Below are positions 1-5,071 of a stretch of 5,071 bases of DNA, piece by piece. Every line of letters begins with the position of its first letter. The stretch's first letter is position 1. A program made the translations under genes and the position numbers. A model generated the notes under the pieces. The model saw only the letters and a program-made list of their open reading frames with translations, did not search any database and was not told where the DNA came from. Source of the stretch: a bacterium (GTDB taxonomy: Bacteria > Planctomycetota > B15-G4 > JADJEK01); the NCBI GenBank assembly GCA_030428825.1, contig JAUIEL010000523.1:1-5071 (forward strand), written 5' to 3'.

Positions 1-425
1 AAGCGGGCGCGAGCCTGACCGAGCTCGAGGCGACCTGCGGGCGCTGTCCGGCCGCCACCGTGCGCGGCGTGCCCGCGTGCAATGTGCGCGTCGACTACCC
101 GATCGACGACGTCGCGCTGACCGTCCCGACCGCGGATCTCGAGACCCGGTCCCCGACCGCGCCGCCGTACCAGTCGCGGAAGTCGCTCGTCAGCGGCGAC
201 CCGTCCCTGACCCCCGGCTACCTCGAGTTCACCTGGAACGACGTCCTCCTGGACCAGACCAACGAGATCCGCGTGCCGATCCGGACGCTCATCGCGCCGC
301 TCGACGTCCCGGTGGCGTTGCGGGCCGTGTCGCTCACCGCGATCCCCGGCGCGCCGGCCGGCACGCTGTACGGCGACCTGCGGACGGTCACCGTCCCGGC
401 GATGTCCTCCTGCGGCTCGCCCTGA
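1..425 (+). CDS. Hypothetical protein, C-terminal part (cut by left edge)
   Basis: The frame is open from the left edge (first full codon at position 3) to a TGA at 423-425, giving the last 140 residues. Codons are overwhelmingly G or C at the third position, as in the other genes here, which supports real coding. A GTG at 60 lies inside the open frame, but nothing marks it as the true start, so the gene probably begins outside the window. The visible part has four cysteines: a C-x2-C pair (CGRC) and another Cys eleven residues later, then one four residues from the end. It is rich in Val, Thr, Pro and Leu with alternating hydrophobic stretches, suggesting a beta-rich fold. The cysteines would fit an exported, disulfide-bonded protein, but the N-terminus that would show a signal peptide is missing. 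I do not recognise a family. It converges on the kinase gene, with 12 bases between the two stop codons. Confidence 0.75.
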   Translation, partial: AGASLTELEATCGRCPAATVRGVPACNVRVDYPIDDVALTVPTADLETRSPTAPPYQSRKSLVSGDPSLTPGYLEFTWNDVLLDQTNEIRVPIRTLIAPLDVPVALRAVSLTAIPGAPAGTLYGDLRTVTVPAMSSCGSP

Positions 426-440
426 GCGCGCCGGCGCTCA
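423..440. terminator. Inverted repeat between convergent genes, likely bidirectional terminator
   Basis: The sequence TGAGCGC-GCCG-GCGCTCA is a perfect 7-bp inverted repeat with a 4-base loop. Its first three bases are the TGA stop of the plus-strand gene and its last three (TCA) are the TGA stop of the minus-strand kinase gene. The stem is almost all G/C and would form in either transcript. No T-run follows it on either strand, so it is not a textbook intrinsic terminator. A role in termination or 3'-end protection is inferred from its position between two convergent genes. Confidence 0.5.
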
Positions 441-2888
441 CGGACACCCGCGTTCGATCTCGGCGAGGACGGCCACGACGGCCGGATCCTCGCCGAGCTC
501 CTCCCGAAACCCGGGCGCCGACACGATGCGTCGGGCGAGACCGCAGTCGTCGTGCTCGCCCGAGCCCCGGCGCGCGAGCGCTTCCGCGTAGTTGAGGCGG
601 AGCACCGGGTCGACGTCCCCTCCTTCGTCGAGGATCTCCGCCACGGTCCGCGCCGAGTGGTCGGCGAACTGCTCCTCGCCGATCTCCACCCCGGTCGCGA
701 ACCTCCCCACGTGGATCGCCACCCGGAGATTCCGGTAGGTGGTGCTCTGCAAACGCCGCCACGTGGCGAGCGCCTGCCCGTCCACCCGCCAGGTCGAGCG
801 GTACGTCCGCTGCGCGGCGTCGAAGCCGAGGAACGCCTCCCGAAACCGACCCGCGTACCAGTCCTCGTTCGCGCGGAGCGTCAACGCGGGCGCGTGGTCC
901 GGGTCGAACTCGAGCGTCCGCGCCAACGCGGCGAGAGCCGCGGCCACGTCGCCGCGGTTCATCGCCGCGCGCGCGGAGTCGTACGCGTCCTGCGCGGCGA
1001 GGAGGGGGTCGAAGTCGATCTCCGAACCGGCTTGCGAGAGGATGCGCCGCGCCTCCGCGCCGTCCGTGTCCCGGACGATCCAGGCCGCGCCGACGAAGAG
1101 GATGGCGCGCGAGTGGTCCCGCGGCGCGAGCCGCGCGCCGCGACGGCCGTCGGCCAGGGCCGCGTCGACGCGGCCGAGCTTCAGCTGCACGACGCCGCGC
1201 TGCAACCACGCCGCCCCGTCGCGCGTCTCCTCCTGCAGGTGCTCGTCGAGGATCGCGAACGCCTCCCCGAACTGCTTCTGCTTCACCAGCACCCGCGCGA
1301 GCGCTCGGCGACGGCGGCTCCGGTTGGCCGGGTCGAGGTTCGTCGGGTCGAGCTCTCGGTATCTCCGGAGCGCGAGCTCCGGGGCCCCGGTGAGCTCGAG
1401 CAGCTGCGCCTCGATGAACGGATAGACGAGGCTCCGCCTGGCGAGCGAGTCGAGGTACGACCGGATCACCTGCTTCGACTCCTCGTGCCGCTGCAGCAGG
1501 TGGAGGCAGCGGAAGAGCGCGAGGTGCGGCGCGGTCGGCCCGTCCTCGCGCGCGATCGACGCCCGGAGCGCGATCGCCGCCTCGTCGTACCGCTGCTCCG
1601 CGAGGAGCTTCAGCCCGAGGTGATGGAGTTCCCTCGCCGAATCCCGGTCGATCTCCTCGGCGCGGAATCCGCGCGCCCGCGCCGACCCGAGCGCCCGCCG
1701 CATCTCGTCTCTCGCGTCGAACGCGGCGTACGCCGCCGCCATCTCGAGGTGGCCGGTCGGGTCGTCGGGGCGCCGGGCGATCGCCTCCCGGAGCGGAACG
1801 AGCGCGGACTGGAGCTCTCCGTTCGCGACGTCGATCGCCGCCTGGTCGAACAGGGCGCTCAACTCGAGGAGCTCGACGCGCGACAGCTCGTCGGAGTACC
1901 TCACCGCGAAGTATCCCAGGAGCGCCGCCAGCACGACCGCCGCCGCGGCGACGAGCGGGAACCGGGCGTGGTGGACGCGCCGCGCCGCCCGTCGCGCGTG
2001 GACGGCGTGGGAGAAGCCGGTCTCCTCGCCTCGGCCGAGCCGGCGGAGCTGGTCGCGGACGACGCCCGCCCGCGGCCGGAGTTCGGGGCGTTTCTCGAGC
2101 GTGTGGAGCACGAGTGTCTCGAGCCCCGCCGGCGCCTCCGGCACGAGCGCCCGCAGCCGCGGCGGCTCCTCGCCCGCCACCGCGCGCCGCTGCGCCTCGA
2201 ACGTCGCGTGGCGGAACGGCGGCGCCCCGGCGAACAGCTCGTGGATCATCACGCCGAGCGCGTAGACGTCGCTCGCGGGGCCGACCCGACGCACGTCTCC
2301 GTCGAGCTGCTCGGGCGCCATGTACGCCGGCGTCCCGAAGACCGCCCCCGACTTCGTGAGCGACGAGTCCGCGCGGAGGTCACGCGCGAGACCGAAGTCG
2401 ATCAGGAACGGGTGCCGGTCCTCGCGACGGATCATGACGTTCCGCGGCTTGACGTCGCGATGGACGACGCCCTGCGCGTGCGCGTGCGCGAGGGCGTCGG
2501 CGACGTCGGCGAGGAGCGCGAGCCGCTCGTCGAACGACCACGCGTCCGCGCCCTCCTCCTCGGGCGCGCGGAAGCCGGCGGAGACCACGTCGGCGAGCGT
2601 GTACCCCGCGATCGCCTCGAACGTCATGACCCACGCCCCGTCGAGGACGCCGATCTTGCGGGCCGGGAGGATGTTCGGATGGTCGAGCCCGAGCCCGATC
2701 TCCCCCTCCCGCTGGAACCGTCGGCGCTCCTGCTCCGAGAAGGTCGTCCCCGGACGGAGGATCTTGAGCGCCACGCGCCGCGACGGATCGTCGTCCGGCG
2801 CCGCGAGGTAGACGGCGCCGGAGCCCCCCTCGCCGAGCTTCCTCAGGATGCGGTGCCCGGCGACCCGGTGCGGCGGCGGGTTGGACAT
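438..2888 (-). CDS. Transmembrane Ser/Thr protein kinase with C-terminal TPR domain
   Basis: This 816-residue Hanks-type (PknB-like) kinase phosphorylates proteins on Ser/Thr. The N-terminal kinase domain (about 8-285) has all key residues: Gly-rich loop GEGGSGAVYLA (19-29), ATP-binding Lys42 in VALK, likely helix-C Glu61, HRDVKPRN (143-150; catalytic Asp145, Lys147, Asn150), DFG (164-166), GTPAYMAPE (185-193) and DVYALG (207-212). Thr178 and Ser180 occupy the activation-loop positions autophosphorylated in PknB. A basic stretch (297-309) precedes one hydrophobic segment (310-329), so the kinase should be cytoplasmic and the C-terminal half outside the membrane. Residues about 340-815 are Ala/Leu/Arg-rich paired helices with TPR spacing, roughly nine to twelve degenerate units (clear at 418-450, 526-591 and 631-690), probably a protein-binding or sensor module. 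The start is the ATG at 2886-2888, ten residues before the kinase fold. No Shine-Dalgarno precedes it, but a TATGAT sits just upstream. Substrate and ligand cannot be read from the sequence. Confidence 0.95.
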   Translation of the reverse strand: MSNPPPHRVAGHRILRKLGEGGSGAVYLAAPDDDPSRRVALKILRPGTTFSEQERRRFQREGEIGLGLDHPNILPARKIGVLDGAWVMTFEAIAGYTLADVVSAGFRAPEEEGADAWSFDERLALLADVADALAHAHAQGVVHRDVKPRNVMIRREDRHPFLIDFGLARDLRADSSLTKSGAVFGTPAYMAPEQLDGDVRRVGPASDVYALGVMIHELFAGAPPFRHATFEAQRRAVAGEEPPRLRALVPEAPAGLETLVLHTLEKRPELRPRAGVVRDQLRRLGRGEETGFSHAVHARRAARRVHHARFPLVAAAAVVLAALLGYFAVRYSDELSRVELLELSALFDQAAIDVANGELQSALVPLREAIARRPDDPTGHLEMAAAYAAFDARDEMRRALGSARARGFRAEEIDRDSARELHHLGLKLLAEQRYDEAAIALRASIAREDGPTAPHLALFRCLHLLQRHEESKQVIRSYLDSLARRSLVYPFIEAQLLELTGAPELALRRYRELDPTNLDPANRSRRRRALARVLVKQKQFGEAFAILDEHLQEETRDGAAWLQRGVVQLKLGRVDAALADGRRGARLAPRDHSRAILFVGAAWIVRDTDGAEARRILSQAGSEIDFDPLLAAQDAYDSARAAMNRGDVAAALAALARTLEFDPDHAPALTLRANEDWYAGRFREAFLGFDAAQRTYRSTWRVDGQALATWRRLQSTTYRNLRVAIHVGRFATGVEIGEEQFADHSARTVAEILDEGGDVDPVLRLNYAEALARRGSGEHDDCGLARRIVSAPGFREELGEDPAVVAVLAEIERGCP

Positions 2889-2896
2889 GGGACGGG

Positions 2897-2902
2897 ATCA
2901 TA
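2897..2902 (-). promoter_or_regulatory. Candidate -10 element of the kinase gene (TATGAT)
   Basis: On the minus strand TATGAT matches five of six bases of the sigma-70 consensus TATAAT and stands out in very GC-rich DNA. Only eight bases separate it from the kinase ATG, so transcription starting about seven bases downstream would begin at or next to the start codon, giving a leaderless mRNA. This agrees with the absence of a Shine-Dalgarno sequence. I see no good -35 hexamer at 16-18 bases spacing. The element is seen; its function is inferred. Confidence 0.4.
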
Positions 2903-2995
2903 GAGAGGTGGACGACGAACCGCGTCCGGGAGTCCGGCGCCCGCCGAGGCGGCCGCTGGCGCGACGCCGACAAACCGGTTCTCATGGGCCGACTC

Positions 2996-3004
2996 GAGGA
3001 GGAG
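2996..3004 (+). promoter_or_regulatory. Strong Shine-Dalgarno for the secreted propeller gene
   Basis: GAGGAGGAG contains a full AGGAGG (2997-3002) six bases before the ATG at 3009. This decides the start over the out-of-frame ATG at 2984. It contrasts with the kinase gene next door, which has no such site. Confidence 0.8.
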
Positions 3005-3008
3005 CCCC

Positions 3009-4682
3009 ATGAACCGATCGCGTCCGCCTTCCATCGTCCGCCCGTCGGTCCGCCCCGTCGTCGCCGCGCTCGCCGTCGCCGGCGCGCTCGCGCTCGCCGC
3101 GCCCCCGGCCGGGGCCCAGAGCTCGGTGCAGATCGCGCCCGACGTGATCCACCCGCCGACGTCGGCCCGCAAGACCGTGGTCCGTGACGCCCAGGGGTTC
3201 CTCCATTGCGTCTTCGTCGAGAACCTCCCGAACGGCGACCGGCCGGTGCGGCTGGCGACCTCGTTCGACGGCGGCACGAACTGGACCCTCACGCCGTTCG
3301 TGTTCAACGACGCGACGTCGGCCCTGAACGGGACGTTCCCGACCAACGGATGCAACGCCGCGATCGACGAGCAGGGGAACCTCCACGTCGTGTGGGGCGC
3401 GTATCACTACTCGTCGAACTACGCCCAGTACTACCGGCGCTACGACCTCGGCGCGGGGACCGCCGCGCCGATCGTCGACCTCTCGGCGGCGTTCGGCCGC
3501 TCGGCGTCGACGCGCACCGACGCGATGGCGATCACCGTCGACGCGAACGGCCGCGTCTACCTCGTGCTGCAGGGGACGACGAGCTGGGAGGACCACCTCG
3601 CCGTCAGCACGCAGCCGTTCAACGCGCAGAACCAGTTCCAGGACCTCGGCTCGGTCTCCGGCGGGTACTCCGCGCAGCAGACGAAGCTCGCCGTCGACGC
3701 GACCAACCGGGTGCACTGCGCCTTCTATCGGAACCAGCCGCCCGGCGTGATCGCGCACCGGATCTGGACCGGCACGGCGTGGGCGGGCGCGAGCGTGACG
3801 GTCGGCGGGACGTCGGGGGTGAACGACTACCACCCGAGCCTCGCCGCGGACGCCCTCGGCGCGGTGCACCTCGCGTACGTGCGCGACGCCGCGTCGCCGC
3901 CCGCGGTGATCGAGTACCGGCGGTACAACGGCGCCTCGTGGGAGGCGCCGATCGGCGTGGCGACGTTCACGTCGACGCAGCTCGCGGGGAGCACGACCGA
4001 CGTGATGGCGCTCGCCTGCGAGGAGAGCACCGGCCACGTCTACCTGACGTATCGCGATTACGCGGGCGTGGGCGACCTCGTCCTGGTCGAAAAGGCGAGC
4101 GGGGCGTCCGCGTTCACGAAGGTGCACACCCTCCTGCCGGCGTCCGCCGGGAAGAACACCTACGTCCGGCCCGGCCTCCGCGGCCAGCTCTTCCCGAGCT
4201 CCGCCCGCGCCGAGCACCGGTTCGGCCTCGTGGTCCGGGTCGGGACCGCGTCGCCGTACGAGCTCCGGTACGTCGATCTGTTCGGCGTCCCGGGCGTCGA
4301 GATCGTCGGCCAGGGGTGCCCGGGGAGCGGCGGGTTCGTGCCGAAGCTCGCCGTCACGAGCGGCACGCCGATGGCCGGGGCGCCGATCGCGCTCGTCCTC
4401 TCCGACGGCCTCGGCGGCGCCAACGCGGTCCTCCTGTTCGGACTCGACAAGGGGGAGACGCCGCTCGGGTTCGGCTGCTCGCTCCACCTGACCGGCGTCC
4501 TCCCCCCGGCCCCCGTCGTCCCGCTCGGCGGGAGCGGCCCGGGGACCGGCACCGTGACCCTCCTCGGCGCGCTCCCGAGCGACATCGGCGGAAACTCGTT
4601 CGCCCTCCAGGCGTTCGTCCTCGACGCCGGCGCCCCGCTCGGGTTCGCGCCGACGAACGGCCTGAAGCTGAACGTCCCCTGA
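3009..4682 (+). CDS. Secreted BNR/Asp-box-like beta-propeller protein
   Basis: This 557-residue protein begins with a Sec signal peptide: basic N-region (Arg3 to Arg15), hydrophobic Ala/Leu/Val core (about 17-31) and a signal peptidase I site after AGA (34-36). The mature part has six blade-like repeats sharing the pattern hydrophobic-x-D-x2-G-x-hydrophobic-H/Y-hydrophobic, at about residues 57-71, 118-132, 175-189, 227-241, 278-292 and 335-350, spaced 51-61 residues apart. A perfect Asp-box, SFDGGTNW, lies at 85-92. Second-strand motifs such as YNGASWEAP (306-314) recur between repeats. Together these indicate a beta-propeller of the sialidase/BNR type. I cannot identify a sialidase catalytic set, so binding is as likely as hydrolysis. 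Residues about 431-557 form a separate Gly/Pro-rich domain with Cys437 and Cys490, perhaps a disulfide, ending in APLGFAPTNGLKLNVP. I associate that domain with planctomycete secreted proteins. The start is fixed by a strong Shine-Dalgarno and the signal peptide directly after it. Substrate and exact location outside the cell are unknown. Confidence 0.92.
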   Translation: MNRSRPPSIVRPSVRPVVAALAVAGALALAAPPAGAQSSVQIAPDVIHPPTSARKTVVRDAQGFLHCVFVENLPNGDRPVRLATSFDGGTNWTLTPFVFNDATSALNGTFPTNGCNAAIDEQGNLHVVWGAYHYSSNYAQYYRRYDLGAGTAAPIVDLSAAFGRSASTRTDAMAITVDANGRVYLVLQGTTSWEDHLAVSTQPFNAQNQFQDLGSVSGGYSAQQTKLAVDATNRVHCAFYRNQPPGVIAHRIWTGTAWAGASVTVGGTSGVNDYHPSLAADALGAVHLAYVRDAASPPAVIEYRRYNGASWEAPIGVATFTSTQLAGSTTDVMALACEESTGHVYLTYRDYAGVGDLVLVEKASGASAFTKVHTLLPASAGKNTYVRPGLRGQLFPSSARAEHRFGLVVRVGTASPYELRYVDLFGVPGVEIVGQGCPGSGGFVPKLAVTSGTPMAGAPIALVLSDGLGGANAVLLFGLDKGETPLGFGCSLHLTGVLPPAPVVPLGGSGPGTGTVTLLGALPSDIGGNSFALQAFVLDAGAPLGFAPTNGLKLNVP

Positions 4683-4710
4683 CCGCCCGTCGCGGCGACG
4701 CGCGGACGAT

Positions 4711-4732
4711 CCGCCGGCGCCTCGCGCGGCGG
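4711..4732 (+). terminator. GC-rich hairpin downstream of the propeller gene
   Basis: CCGCCG (4711-4716) pairs with CGGCGG (4727-4732). With one bulged G the stem continues by three more pairs around a CTC loop. It starts 29 bases after the stop codon. A smaller perfect hairpin (CGTCG, loop CGG, CGACG) lies just before it at 4688-4700. Neither is followed by a T-run, and such stems arise often by chance at this GC level, so a termination role is only plausible. Confidence 0.3.
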
Positions 4733-4755
4733 GGACCGCTCGGGGGCGGGGTCGG

Positions 4756-4761
4756 TATGCT
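4756..4761 (+). promoter_or_regulatory. Candidate -10 element of the TIM-barrel gene (TATGCT)
   Basis: TATGCT matches four of six bases of TATAAT, including the key TA and final T, in an otherwise GC-only spacer. It lies 36 bases before the GTG start, giving an expected leader of about 30 bases that would include the Shine-Dalgarno. A weak -35 candidate, GGGACC (4732-4737), sits 18 bases upstream. If real, the TIM-barrel gene has its own promoter rather than depending on read-through from the propeller gene. Confidence 0.35.
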
Positions 4762-4784
4762 GCGCGGCCCGACCCGCCGTCCCC

Positions 4785-4792
4785 GAGAGGAG
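4785..4792 (+). promoter_or_regulatory. Shine-Dalgarno for the TIM-barrel gene
   Basis: GAGAGGAG contains AGGAG (4788-4792) ending five bases before the GTG at 4798. This supports the GTG over the in-frame ATG at 4831, which has no comparable site and would remove the first eleven residues. Confidence 0.65.
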
Positions 4793-4797
4793 CGCCC

Positions 4798-5071
4798 GTG
4801 ATCGTCCCCCGTACGTCCCGTGAAGAGATCATGGGGAAGCTCCGCGCCAAGGTGACGGCGCGGAAGCCGGTCTGGATCGCCAGCGCCGGGAGCGGACTCG
4901 TCGCCCAGCTCCTGGAGCAGGCCGGCGTCGACTGCGTGAACACCTTCTCCGGCGCCCGCCTCCGCGCGAACGGGATGGGGACGATGTCGATGCTCTGGCC
5001 GATCCTCGACTCGAACCGCCAGACGCTCGACTACACCGAGCAGGACATCCTCCCCGCGATGACCGGCGCGG
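4798..5071 (+). CDS. Phosphoenolpyruvate hydrolase-like TIM-barrel protein, N-terminal part (cut by right edge)
   Basis: The frame is open from a GTG with a good Shine-Dalgarno to the right edge, giving the first 91 residues. The sequence fits, from memory, the N-terminus of the PEP hydrolase-like TIM-barrel family (Pfam PEP_hydrolase, PF09370). REEIMGKLRAKV (8-19) is the leading helix. PVWIASAGSG (24-33) replaces the usual strand and Gly-rich turn (IIGAGAGTG-like). VDCVNTFSGARLRANGMG (44-61) lies where typical members read like 'DLIVIYNSGRYRMAGRG'. LWPILDSNR (66-74) matches the 'PYGDAN' region. Members are about 275 residues, so roughly a third is visible. The family is thought to act on PEP- or oxaloacetate-like compounds and often appears beside Tm-1-like proteins, but its physiological role is poorly defined. 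The departures from the usual motifs suggest a divergent subgroup. The protein looks cytoplasmic, with no signal peptide or membrane segment. It is 115 bases downstream of the propeller gene, probably a separate transcription unit. Confidence 0.72.
   Translation, partial: MIVPRTSREEIMGKLRAKVTARKPVWIASAGSGLVAQLLEQAGVDCVNTFSGARLRANGMGTMSMLWPILDSNRQTLDYTEQDILPAMTGA

Larger units (their letters stand above)
2889..3008. other. Divergent intergenic region between kinase and propeller genes
   Basis: These 120 bases separate two divergently transcribed genes and must hold the start signals for both. Besides the TATGAT on the kinase side and the Shine-Dalgarno on the propeller side, there is an 8-bp palindrome AACCGGTT at 2973-2980, about 29 bases before the propeller start, which could be an operator half-site or chance. 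Short GC hairpins around 2937-2962 are expected at this base composition. I find no convincing -10/-35 pair for the plus-strand gene. Confidence 0.5.

Noticed and set aside
77..595. A plus-strand frame overlapping the left partial gene
   Set aside because: It is almost entirely Arg, Pro, Asp and Ala, typical of an out-of-frame reading of GC-rich coding DNA, and it runs into the convergent kinase gene.
388..1209. A minus-strand frame overlapping the 3' part of the kinase gene and the convergent gene's end
   Set aside because: It has Arg/Gly-rich shadow composition and crosses the convergent stop codons, while both overlapped genes have better coding evidence.
552..2903. A 783-codon plus-strand open frame antisense to the kinase gene
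   Set aside because: Its product is extremely Arg/Glu/Pro-rich with no recognisable motif, and it lies opposite a gene with complete kinase motifs. Long antisense frames are expected opposite GC-rich coding sequence.
2937..2962. Nested GC hairpins (GCGCC/GGCGC and CGCC/GGCG) in the divergent intergenic region
   Set aside because: The stems are short and made only of G and C in DNA of this composition; there is no T-run, conserved motif or position that points to a function.
2984..3187. Alternative start ATG at 2984 opening a short 67-codon frame
   Set aside because: It is out of frame with the propeller gene, has no Shine-Dalgarno and gives an Arg-rich product; the ATG at 3009 has a full AGGAGG and a signal peptide.
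3206..4801. A 531-codon plus-strand frame overlapping the propeller gene
   Set aside because: It is an Arg-rich shadow in another frame of a gene with a signal peptide, repeats and an Asp-box; no motif or start signal supports it.
2982..4943. A 653-codon minus-strand open frame opposite the propeller gene
   Set aside because: The product is low-complexity Arg/Ala/Glu-rich, spans two plus-strand genes with clear ribosome binding sites and family features, and has no domain of its own.

Overview
This window of about 5.1 kb has very high GC (about 70% by eye) and is almost fully coding. It holds two complete genes and two genes cut by the window edges. The likely source is a planctomycete (Planctomycetota). 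Two features suggest this: a membrane-bound Hanks-type Ser/Thr kinase with a long TPR tail, and a secreted protein ending in a Cys/Gly-rich domain of a kind I associate with secreted planctomycete proteins (closing 'APLGFAPTNGLKL'-type motif). The taxonomic call is inference, since no rRNA or other marker is present.

Layout from left to right. (1) Positions 1-425, plus strand: the C-terminal 140 residues of an unrecognised, Cys-containing protein that continues off the left edge. (2) Positions 423-440: a perfect 7-bp inverted repeat whose outermost bases are the TGA stop of gene 1 and the TGA stop of the convergent gene 2, a probable shared bidirectional terminator. (3) Positions 438-2888, minus strand: an 816-residue Ser/Thr kinase, one membrane segment and a roughly 480-residue TPR domain. 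(4) Positions 2889-3008: a 120-bp divergent intergenic region. It carries a TATGAT element almost abutting the kinase start, suggesting a leaderless mRNA, and on the other side a strong Shine-Dalgarno sequence for the next gene. (5) Positions 3009-4682, plus strand: a 557-residue secreted beta-propeller protein with one Asp-box (BNR) motif and six blade-like repeats, followed by the lineage-type C-terminal domain. (6) Positions 4683-4797: an intergenic spacer with GC-rich hairpins, a possible TATGCT -10 element and a Shine-Dalgarno sequence. (7) Positions 4798-5071, plus strand: the first 91 residues of a TIM-barrel protein of the phosphoenolpyruvate hydrolase-like family, running off the right edge.

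The genes do not form an obvious pathway or operon. The kinase and the secreted propeller are divergent neighbours that could share a control region, but nothing links them functionally. I found no mobile element, CRISPR array, RNA gene or defence system, and no clearly novel system. The items most worth a second look are the terminator that embeds both stop codons, the likely leaderless kinase transcript, the extracytoplasmic TPR half of the kinase, and the propeller plus C-terminal domain architecture.
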